From contig NZ_CP107902.1 in the NCBI RefSeq assembly GCF_036013935.1, positions 7,349,001 to 7,413,000 of the forward strand: a DNA stretch of 64,000 bases. The letters run 5' to 3'. Below the pieces are notes generated by a model. That model made no database searches. It was not told where the DNA came from and was given only the letters and a program-made list of their open reading frames with translations. Positions 37,017-44,010 of the stretch are shown here, in pieces. This DNA is from Streptomyces sp. NBC_00461 (GTDB taxonomy: Bacteria; Actinomycetota; Actinomycetes; Streptomycetales; Streptomycetaceae). Each line of letters begins with the position of its first letter. Position 1 is the first letter of the stretch. The translations under genes were made by a program, and so were the position numbers.

Positions 37017-37265
37017 TCAGGCGCCGACGTGCTCGCTCACATGCCGCTGGAGGTCGCCCACCGTGACGAGGTCGCGGGAGAATTCGTCGCCGAGTTCCAC
37101 GTCCAGGACCGCTTCCACCTGGACGACGACGTCGATCAGTTTGAGGGAATCGATGTTCAGATCGGTCTTGAGATCCTGATCGGCCGAGATTTCAAAGGAA
37201 TCCGGAAGTTCCGCGATCTGCTTCAGGACTTCGGAAATGCGACCGTCGATGACATTGCCCGACAC
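37017..37265 (-). CDS. Acyl carrier protein of the leftward operon
   Basis: An 82-residue ACP. The phosphopantetheine site is Ser in LNIDSLKLIDVVVQVEAVLD, preceded by helix 1 (VIDGRISEVLKQIAELPDSF) and followed by the acidic recognition helix. The GTG at 37265 is chosen because GGGGGA lies 3-8 bases upstream; a GTG at 37307 lacks one. It should be activated by the cluster PPTase at 48948 and deliver chains to the downstream ketosynthase pair. The divergent 365-bp promoter region starts here. Confidence 0.9.
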   Translation of the reverse strand: MSGNVIDGRISEVLKQIAELPDSFEISADQDLKTDLNIDSLKLIDVVVQVEAVLDVELGDEFSRDLVTVGDLQRHVSEHVGA

Positions 37266-37630
37266 GTTTCCCCCATTTTTAACGAGACGCTTGACGGGGA
37301 CGGACACTAATCACGAGTTGAGCGGCTTGTCAACGAACGCCGGACGAACCTTACGTCCCTCATGCAGGTACGTACCGGATGTGAACGTATGAGTGGAAAC
37401 TCGCCCCATTCCGAATGGCCGAAAAGTGCACCCGATGGGCTGGATTCAGCCAGGAGTGCTCGATAGCTGGCGGAAGAATCGCTGCTCCTGGAGCTCAGAC
37501 GGACATATTTCCGGCCAGGAGCCCCGCTGGGTGAAAACTTTGGTGACCCAGATCACGTTGCGACGTGTGGCCACTTCAACTAAGTTCCATTTCTCGTTGG
37601 GGAAATTCGCAAAACCGGGGGACATTTAGC
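37266..37630. promoter_or_regulatory. Divergent promoter region of the biosynthetic cluster
   Basis: A 365-bp gap, more AT-rich than its surroundings, lies between the leftward ACP operon and the rightward hydroxylase operon. Inside, GTGACCCAGATCAC at 37543-37556 is a Crp-like inverted repeat (GTGA-n6-TCAC). Other small palindromes are CATTCCGAATGG at about 37409 and CCAGGAG near 37450 and 37516. No regulator gene lies in the cluster itself, so control probably comes through sites here. Confidence 0.6.
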
Positions 37631-38401
37631 ATGCCTGTAAACCCTTCGACTCTCTCGCGCCAGGGATATGACCGCTGGGATCTCGGCGCCGAATTCGGAA
37701 TCGATGAGGGAAACGCCGACTATCAGGCGCTCAAGGCCGCATACGGCGATCTCCCGGAGGATCCGTACGCGACCGGCTCGGGCCGATACCGCCGCTACGC
37801 CCGCGGCGTCTACCTGCCCTGGTCCAACGAATTCCACTGGATGCCGGCCACGGAAAGCCAGGCCCGCGAGGGAATGAACGGCTACTACCAGGGCGACAAC
37901 AATCCCGAATACGTGAACGTCACCCGCAACCTCCCCGCCATCAGCGATGAGGTCTGCAACAACAAGCTCCTGCTGGACATGATCCGGTTCGACTTCTCCC
38001 AGACCCGCTGGAACGAGGACGACTCGGTCTGGCCGCTCTACGTCGGGGTCCACCTGATCAAGCTGCACATCGAGGAGGACGGCCATGAGGCCGTCTCCTC
38101 CCCGAACGAACTGCACCAGGACGGCGAGCCGTACGTCTTCGCCCACCTGATCTACCGCGACAACGCCGAGGGCGGCGCCAACCTCATCGCCACCCCCGAC
38201 TACCGGGGCAAGCAGCCGGAGGACGTCCCGCCCGCGGACCGGCTCTCCGAGTTCCAGATGGAACGGCCCCTGGAGGCGTACGCCATCACGGACCACCTCG
38301 TCAGCCACTACGTCGGCCCCATCCGCAAGGGCAGCGAAGAGCGGCCCGGGGAGCGGGCCATCCTCCTGGCCGACTGGGTCCCCATGCGCCACCGCATCTG
38401 A
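37631..38401 (+). CDS. 2OG/Fe(II) dioxygenase (isoleucine-hydroxylase-like family)
   Basis: A 256-residue non-haem iron dioxygenase of the 2OG-Fe_Oxy_2 family, whose characterised members hydroxylate free aliphatic amino acids (for example L-isoleucine 4-hydroxylase). The HxD iron motif is H162-D164 in NELHQDGEPYVFAHLIYRDN, and the distal ligand is probably H226 in LVSHYVGPI. GGANLIATPDYRG is also typical. The start is ATG at 37631, with GGGGGAC about 8 bases upstream. It is the first gene of the rightward operon, so it probably makes the hydroxylated amino-acid precursor; the substrate is unknown. Confidence 0.85.
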   Translation: MPVNPSTLSRQGYDRWDLGAEFGIDEGNADYQALKAAYGDLPEDPYATGSGRYRRYARGVYLPWSNEFHWMPATESQAREGMNGYYQGDNNPEYVNVTRNLPAISDEVCNNKLLLDMIRFDFSQTRWNEDDSVWPLYVGVHLIKLHIEEDGHEAVSSPNELHQDGEPYVFAHLIYRDNAEGGANLIATPDYRGKQPEDVPPADRLSEFQMERPLEAYAITDHLVSHYVGPIRKGSEERPGERAILLADWVPMRHRI

Positions 38402-38413
38402 GAGGGGCGCCAC

Positions 38414-39499
38414 ATGAACGGGGTGCGTTACCGCTACGAGCGCCCGGTGGACGCCGGCGCCGCCGACGAACTGCGCAAGGCCCTGGCGTTCCACTACGGG
38501 GACGTCACGGTGCGTCAGCTGGACAAGGGCATCGACGTCGTCGTGGCGGCCGGGCCGTCCGAGCCGGAACTGGCCGAGATGGTCCGCCACTTCCTGCGCG
38601 GTCACCGCGATGTGCCGGCCACGATCGTCGCCGAGCATCCGGGACGTCCCGGACTGTCCTGCGGCCTGCCCGACGACCACCGGATCGCGGTGGCCCGGGG
38701 AGCCTATCTGCACGGCCCGGAGTGGACCGCGGCCATGGACCACGTGCGCGAGCTGTGCCGGGAGCGGCTCGCCGAGCCGTTCGGCGCACCGCTGCTGGCC
38801 GGATCGGCGCAGATCTCCCGGGACGTGCTGGTGCGGGCCGGGTACTACAAGAAGTTCCCGAACCTGGTGAACGCGGTCGCCCGGATCCGCGACCACTACT
38901 GGGACGGTGTCACCGTCTCGCAGCTGCGGCCCCAGCAGACCGAGGCCCTGGACTCCTTCTACCGGCCGGCCGAGACCGTCCTCACGCCGGTCACCTGCTA
39001 CCACGTGTACGCGAACGCAGCCGAGCTCAAGAACCGCTACGGCACAGGTCTGTTCGCCATCGACGGCCCGGTCTTCCGGCACGAGTCCCACAACCACAGC
39101 GCGACCCGGCTGGGCGAGTTCAGGATGTTCGAACTCGTCCGGATGGGCAGCGCCGAAGAGGTCGCGGACGACTTCGAGCGCATGATGAAGGCCTTCACCG
39201 CGTTCTTCGCGGAACTCGGTGTGCCGCACCGCATCATCAGTGCCTCCGATGCGTTCTTCGGGGACGCGCCGACGATGACGCGCGAGGCCCAGCTGCTCAA
39301 CAAGAGCAAGTTCGAGGTGCGGGTCCCGCTCGGCGACGGCGAACTGTCCGTGGCCAGCGTCAACTCGCACGGCGAGGTGTTCGCCGACTCCTTCGGGCTG
39401 CGCGACCTCGGGGCCGAGGCCACCTGCTGTGCGGGGATCGGCCTGGACCGGCTCACGTACGCCCTGCTGTCGTACGGCCTGCTCGGCACGCCGGCCTGA
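38414..39499 (+). CDS. Class II aaRS-like amino acid:[carrier protein] ligase
   Basis: A 361-residue homologue of the atypical seryl-tRNA synthetase catalytic core that aminoacylates carrier proteins instead of tRNA. The tRNA-binding arm is absent. Class II motif 2 is VFRHESHNHSATRLGEFRMF. The three zinc ligands of this family are all in place: C195 (TPVTCYHVYAN), E224 (FRHES) and C338 or C339 (CCAGIGLDRLTYALL, motif 3). In the rhizobial prototypes such enzymes load Ala or Gly onto a dedicated carrier protein encoded next door; here a carrier gene follows 42 bases on. The amino acid is not predictable. It lies 12 bases after the hydroxylase gene. Confidence 0.85.
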   Translation: MNGVRYRYERPVDAGAADELRKALAFHYGDVTVRQLDKGIDVVVAAGPSEPELAEMVRHFLRGHRDVPATIVAEHPGRPGLSCGLPDDHRIAVARGAYLHGPEWTAAMDHVRELCRERLAEPFGAPLLAGSAQISRDVLVRAGYYKKFPNLVNAVARIRDHYWDGVTVSQLRPQQTEALDSFYRPAETVLTPVTCYHVYANAAELKNRYGTGLFAIDGPVFRHESHNHSATRLGEFRMFELVRMGSAEEVADDFERMMKAFTAFFAELGVPHRIISASDAFFGDAPTMTREAQLLNKSKFEVRVPLGDGELSVASVNSHGEVFADSFGLRDLGAEATCCAGIGLDRLTYALLSYGLLGTPA

Positions 39500-39541
39500 C
39501 CGGCCCGCTGCAGGACCCTGACCCATCGAGGAATGAGTTCC

Positions 39542-39793
39542 ATGGAAGACCTGAAGAAGGTCGTCGACGATCTGCTGGAGCAGCTCGCGCAGGCACAGGA
39601 CGTTCCGGCCGACGCCGAACCGTCACGGATCATCGTCAGCTCACTCGACCAGATGCGTTTCCTGGTCGGCCTGGAGGAGCGGCTCGACGCCATGCTGGAC
39701 GTGGGCGACGTGCTGCCCTTCGACCTGACGGACCGTGAGGCGCTCCTCAAGAGCGTGCACGAGCTGCTCGTCGAATCCGGAGTGACCCCGTGA
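39542..39793 (+). CDS. Dedicated aminoacyl carrier protein
   Basis: An 83-residue helical carrier protein. The predicted phosphopantetheine Ser is in VSSLDQMRFLVGLEERLDAM; the usual DSL is SSL here, as in other aminoacyl carriers. The C-terminal helix region (LTDREALLKSVHELLVESG) completes the four-helix fold. ATG at 39542 is preferred because GAGGA lies 9 bases upstream; the ATG at 39533 has no room for a ribosome site. It directly follows the aaRS-like ligase, the same pair seen in characterised amino acid:carrier-protein systems. It is distinct from the ACP at 37017 and the NRPS T domain. Confidence 0.85.
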   Translation: MEDLKKVVDDLLEQLAQAQDVPADAEPSRIIVSSLDQMRFLVGLEERLDAMLDVGDVLPFDLTDREALLKSVHELLVESGVTP

Positions 39794-39821
39794 GCCACGT
39801 GCCCGGCGGTGGTGACCGGCC

Positions 39822-41228
39822 ATGAGCACCGCCCGGGCACGGCTGCTCGACCTGGGGGCGATGCGCGAGGTCGTGCGCGTCTCGGTGCCGCTGATGTTCG
39901 GGATGGTCGGCAACCTGCTCCTGATGCTGGTCGACCGGATCTGCCTGGCCCGCTACTCGGAGGACGCCCTCAAGGCGTCCGGGCCCGCCGTCTTCACCGC
40001 GACCACGGTGATCATGGTGACCACCGGGGCGGTCGGCATCACCCGCTCCTACGTGGCGCAGGCACACGGCCGCGGCGAAGAGCGCGACGCGCTCGACGAG
40101 GGCGCCAACGGATTCGTCCTCGGCCTCGTGCTCTCCGCGCTGCTGCTGCTGACCACCCCGCTGCTGATGCGGGTGCCGGCGCTGAGCGGACAGCCCGCGC
40201 ACATCCAGGAACTGGAGGCACAGTTCCTGGGCCTGTCCACCCTCTACGGCTCCGTCATGACGCTCAACATGGCGCTGTCGTCGTACTTCAACGGGATGGG
40301 ACGGACCCGGGTGCCGATGACGGTCGGCATCATGGGCCAGGCCGTCGGCATCGTCATGACGGTCGGCCTCGTCTTCGGCCGCTTCGGGCTGCCGGAGCTG
40401 GGCATGCGGGGCTCCGCGCTCGGCACGCTCAGCGCCGTGTCCGTCATGTTCCTCGGGTACGCCGTGTGCCTGCCCCGCGGCTACGCGGCGGGCTTCGGCC
40501 GGCTGCTGCGCCGGGGAGGCAAGCACGCCGCCGGGGTGCTGTGGCTGCGGTTGCGGCGCGGCGCGCCCGCGGGCGGCTCGCTCAGCCTGGAGGAGCTGGG
40601 GCAGACCGCGTTCGTCTGGCTGGCCGGCGTCCTCGGATCGGTGGCGCTCGCCGCGAACAACGTCGCCCTGGCACTGAACTACGCGGCCGTCATCCCGCTG
40701 ATCGGTCTCGGGCTGGGCTGCAACATCCTGTGCGGCAAGGCCGTCGGCGCCGGGCTGCATCGCGACATCCCGCACATCATGCGGGTCACCCTGACGATCT
40801 CCGGCGCGTACGTGGCCGTGGTCGCGGCTTTCCAGATCGGTGCCCCGACCCTGTTGCTGAGCCCGTTCGGACTTGACGGGGCGGGCCCCGCCGTGACCGG
40901 AAACGCCGTGGAGACCTCGCGGGTGCTGTGGACGTACTCCGCCGCGTTCATGTTCTCCATGGTCGGCTCGGGCGTCCTGGAGTGCCTCGGCCTCGCCCGC
41001 TTCGGATTCGTGGCGCGGATCGTCCTCATGTGGTGTCTGTGCGTACCCACGATCACCGTGTTCGTGCTGCTCAACCGCGGCGACGCGGACGTGCTCCCGG
41101 GGATGTGGGTGATCTTCTCCGCCTTCGAGGCGGTGATGGCGGCGGTCTGCCTGTGGCGCATCCGACGCGCCGTCGCCAACGAGGAGAACAGGCTCCACAC
41201 CACCGAACCGGTCCAGCAGACCGCCTGA
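39822..41228 (+). CDS. MATE family efflux transporter
   Basis: A 468-residue multidrug and toxic-compound extrusion protein with twelve hydrophobic segments in two pseudo-repeats (VSVPLMFGMVGNLLLMLVDR early; then LGQTAFVWLAGVLGSVALAA in the second half). A sodium or proton antiporter, it sits inside the biosynthetic operon and is the obvious exporter of the product, possibly giving self-resistance. ATG at 39822, 28 bases after the carrier protein stop. The substrate cannot be read. Confidence 0.9.
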   Translation: MSTARARLLDLGAMREVVRVSVPLMFGMVGNLLLMLVDRICLARYSEDALKASGPAVFTATTVIMVTTGAVGITRSYVAQAHGRGEERDALDEGANGFVLGLVLSALLLLTTPLLMRVPALSGQPAHIQELEAQFLGLSTLYGSVMTLNMALSSYFNGMGRTRVPMTVGIMGQAVGIVMTVGLVFGRFGLPELGMRGSALGTLSAVSVMFLGYAVCLPRGYAAGFGRLLRRGGKHAAGVLWLRLRRGAPAGGSLSLEELGQTAFVWLAGVLGSVALAANNVALALNYAAVIPLIGLGLGCNILCGKAVGAGLHRDIPHIMRVTLTISGAYVAVVAAFQIGAPTLLLSPFGLDGAGPAVTGNAVETSRVLWTYSAAFMFSMVGSGVLECLGLARFGFVARIVLMWCLCVPTITVFVLLNRGDADVLPGMWVIFSAFEAVMAAVCLWRIRRAVANEENRLHTTEPVQQTA

Positions 41229-41260
41229 TCGACCACCTGACAGAGAGTGTGGCCTTTCCC

Positions 41261-42457
41261 GTGAACGTACTCATCCTCGGTCGTGAGGAAGACTGCCGCG
41301 ACTACCTCGACTACGCGCAACGGCGCGGCTTCACCGTGCGCTTCTTCGACCCGCCGCGGCTCACCGCCGACCGTGCCGACTGGCGGCGGACCGTCGCCGA
41401 AGGCGTCGACCTCACCGGCATCGACGACGTGATCTCCTTCCATGACAGCTACCAGATCCAACTGGAGCTGCTGCGCGGTGAACTGGGCCTGCCCACCCGC
41501 GACATCGACACACTGCTGTGCCTCGCCGACAAGACCCGGTTCAAGGCACACCCCGCGGTCCGCGACCACATCACCCGCCACATCGAACTCGATCCGTCGG
41601 CGAAGGCACCCGCTGCGCTCGCGGCCGTCAGCGCCGCCCTGTCCTTCCCCGTCGTGGTCAAGCCCTCCAACGGCTTCTACAGCGCGGGCGTGGTGAAGGC
41701 CGCGACACCGGAGGAGTTCCCGAAGGCCTTCCTGCAGACCAAGCGGGTCTGCACGGTGCTGCGCGAGGGAGCCGGCCAGTCCGGGATGCTCGCGGAGGAG
41801 TACCTCGACGGCAACGAGTACGCCGTCGACGGCATGGTCAGCGACGGCCGGATCATCCCGCTGCAGATCCACCGGAAACTGCCGCCCCTGGTGGGCCCCC
41901 TCTTCCACGAAGTGGCCTACCTGACCGAGCCGTTCGACGCGGAGCTGGGCCGTGACTTCACCGCCCTGCTGGAGCACGTGATCCCGGGCGTCGGCCTGGA
42001 CAACTCGCCCTTCCACGCGGAGTTCCGGTTCGACGGCCAAGGGCGGCTGCGCATCCTCGAACTCGCCCCACGGCTGTGCGGCGGCGGTACCACCACGTAC
42101 CAGCAACTGCGCATCTGCACCGGAATCGACGCCTACGACCTGCTGCACAGGCTGGGCCGCGAGCCCCTCGCCCCCGAGCCGCTGCACCACCGCGTGGCAC
42201 TGGAATACGACGCCCCCATCGAGCGCAGCGGCTTCCTCAAGAACACCGCCCGCGCGGTCGAGGTGTGCCACAAGAACGACGTCACCACCGTGCATCTGCA
42301 CCGCGAGGACGGCCAGTTCGTGCTCGCCCCACCGCTCAACTTCGAGACGGTCCTCACGGCCTACTTCGCCCGCGACACCCGCGAAGAGGCCGAGGCACTG
42401 CTGGATGTCCTGATGACCGACTGCACGATCGAGACCGAAACGGAAAAGTCCTCATGA
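41261..42457 (+). CDS. ATP-grasp ligase
   Basis: A carboxylate-amine/thiol ligase of the ATP-grasp superfamily, about 398 residues. The N-terminal Rossmann-like part starts VNVLILGREEDCRDYLDYAQ. The nucleotide-binding region has FPVVVKPSNGFYSAGVVKA and LAEEYLDGNEYAVDGMV, and the metal ligands are in FHAEFRFDGQGRLRILELAPRLCGG (acidic E/N-like set). It probably joins an amino acid to another amine or carboxylate through an acyl-phosphate. The start is uncertain: GTG at 41261 fits the fold and GTG at 41249 is possible. The gene overlaps the following PLP-enzyme gene by 4 bases. Confidence 0.88.
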   Translation: MNVLILGREEDCRDYLDYAQRRGFTVRFFDPPRLTADRADWRRTVAEGVDLTGIDDVISFHDSYQIQLELLRGELGLPTRDIDTLLCLADKTRFKAHPAVRDHITRHIELDPSAKAPAALAAVSAALSFPVVVKPSNGFYSAGVVKAATPEEFPKAFLQTKRVCTVLREGAGQSGMLAEEYLDGNEYAVDGMVSDGRIIPLQIHRKLPPLVGPLFHEVAYLTEPFDAELGRDFTALLEHVIPGVGLDNSPFHAEFRFDGQGRLRILELAPRLCGGGTTTYQQLRICTGIDAYDLLHRLGREPLAPEPLHHRVALEYDAPIERSGFLKNTARAVEVCHKNDVTTVHLHREDGQFVLAPPLNFETVLTAYFARDTREEAEALLDVLMTDCTIETETEKSS

Positions 42458-43734
42458 GGCCGGAAATCAAGCGCGCTCAGCACACCATCCCCACCGGCGC
42501 CAGCTCGCCGCTGCGCGCCTGCCGCAACGTCGAAAGCGCCCCGCTGGTCGTCGCCGAGGCCCACGGGCAGTATCTCCACGACATCGACGGCACCCGGTAC
42601 GTCGACTTCATGTACGGCTTCGGGCCGCTCATCCTCGGACACGCCCCGCAGCCCGTCAGCGACGCCATCGCCCGCCAGGCCGCGAACGGCACGCTGTTCG
42701 GCACGTACTGCGTGCAGGAGGTCGAGTTGGCCGAGCGCATCGCCGAGACCGCCGGCCACCTGGAGCAACTGCGCTTCGTGTGCAGCGGCACCGAGGCCGT
42801 GATGTCCACGCTCAGGCTGGCCCGCGCCCACACCGGGCGCACCGGCGTGCTGCGCTTCAACGGCGGCTACCACGGCCACTTCGACCTGGTGCAGAACAAG
42901 GACGAGGCACGCATGCGCGACGCCGGTCTCGACCCGGCCGCGATGCGTTCCAACGTCTACGCCGAGTACAACGACACCGAGAGCGTCGAGCGCGCCTTCG
43001 CCGAGCACCCCGGCCGGATCGCCGCCGTGGTCGTCGAACCCATCGCCTGCAACATGTCCCTCGTGCTGCCGCAGGACGGCTTCCTCGCCGACCTGCGCCG
43101 CATCTGCGACCGCGAGGGCACGCTGCTGATCTTCGACGAGGTCATCACCGGCTTCCGGCTCACCTACGGACCGGCCTCCGAACTGCTCGGTGTCGCCCCG
43201 GACCTCACCGCCTTCGGCAAGATCATCGGAGGGGGCACGCCCGTCGGCGCGTTCGGCGGCCGCCGCGACATCATGCGGCTGCTCGACGAGGAGCAGGTCC
43301 TGCAGGGGGGCACCCTGGCCGGAAATCCGCTGACCATGGCGGCCGGCCTCGCCACCCTGGACGTGCTGGCCGAGCCCGGCTTCTACGAGGACCTGGAGCG
43401 CAAGGGCGCCCTCCTGGAGGCCGCGGTGGAGCGTCACAGGGCCGAGAAGGGGCTCGACTTCCACTTCGTGCGCACCGGCAGCATCTTCGCGTTCATCTTC
43501 GTTCCGCGCAGTGCCACGGTGCGCCGCAAGGCGGACGTCGCCGCCCAGCCTGTGTCGCCGTACACCACGCTGTACGCGGGCATCCGCGAGGCCGGCTACC
43601 ACCTGGCGCCGGACATCGAGGAGCCGATGTACATCTCCGCCGCGACGACGGACGAGACGCTGGAGGACTTCGCGGCCCGCGCCGTCGAACTCCTCGCCGC
43701 GGACCCGAACACGCCGGTCGTCACCCCGGCCTAG
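42454..43734 (+). CDS. Glutamate-1-semialdehyde aminotransferase-like PLP enzyme
   Basis: A 426-residue fold-type I aminotransferase resembling GSA aminomutase (HemL) and related biosynthetic transaminases. The PLP lysine is in TAFGKIIGGGTPVGAFGGRR, the Asp pairing with the pyridine N in LLIFDEVITGFR, and FVCSGTEAVMSTLRLARAHTG binds phosphate. Unlike hemL it lies in a biosynthetic operon, so it probably moves or installs an amino group on the pathway intermediate, perhaps while carrier-bound. The ATG at 42454 overlaps the ATP-grasp stop (ATGA). The stop codon TAG is the end of a 167-bp palindrome. Confidence 0.9.
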   Translation: MRPEIKRAQHTIPTGASSPLRACRNVESAPLVVAEAHGQYLHDIDGTRYVDFMYGFGPLILGHAPQPVSDAIARQAANGTLFGTYCVQEVELAERIAETAGHLEQLRFVCSGTEAVMSTLRLARAHTGRTGVLRFNGGYHGHFDLVQNKDEARMRDAGLDPAAMRSNVYAEYNDTESVERAFAEHPGRIAAVVVEPIACNMSLVLPQDGFLADLRRICDREGTLLIFDEVITGFRLTYGPASELLGVAPDLTAFGKIIGGGTPVGAFGGRRDIMRLLDEEQVLQGGTLAGNPLTMAAGLATLDVLAEPGFYEDLERKGALLEAAVERHRAEKGLDFHFVRTGSIFAFIFVPRSATVRRKADVAAQPVSPYTTLYAGIREAGYHLAPDIEEPMYISAATTDETLEDFAARAVELLAADPNTPVVTPA

Positions 43735-43897
43735 GGGCGTTTCCAAAGTCCTGCACAGCACCCACGGCGCCCGGCACGCACTCTCGCCGCACCGGCCGAA
43801 ACCCCGAGTACGTCCAGTACGAGGGCTTTCGTCCGGCACGCCGAGAGCACGCACCGGACACCGCGGGCACCGCACCGGACTTTCGAAACACCCCTAG
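43731..43897. repeat. 167-bp near-perfect palindromic element (MITE-like)
   Basis: The two ends are CTAGGGGCGTTTCCAAAGTCC and its inverted near-copy GGACTTTCGAAACACCCCTAG, trimmed here to key bases: CTAGGGG at 43731 and CCCCTAG at 43891. The arms pair almost throughout, with many covarying differences, around a centre near CCAGTACGAGG at 43821. No protein is encoded. The left end supplies the TAG stop of the PLP-enzyme gene, and CTAG at both ends could be the target duplication. Confidence 0.8.
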
Positions 43898-44010
43898 GAA
43901 CGCTCCTCGGCCGGGCGGGCGCCGCTGTCCGGCGCCCGCCCGGCGCACAGGACACCCCCCTGGTACGACCGCGGGCGGTGCCCGCCCGCCCAGAGTCGAC
44001 GGGACTTTTC

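Noticed and set aside
37580..39526. 648-codon open frame on the minus strand
   Set aside because: It lies opposite the dioxygenase and aaRS-like ligase genes, which have clear motifs and good ribosome sites.
43731..43897. Possible transposase gene or insertion sequence
   Set aside because: The palindrome encodes no protein; at 167 bp it can only be a non-autonomous element.
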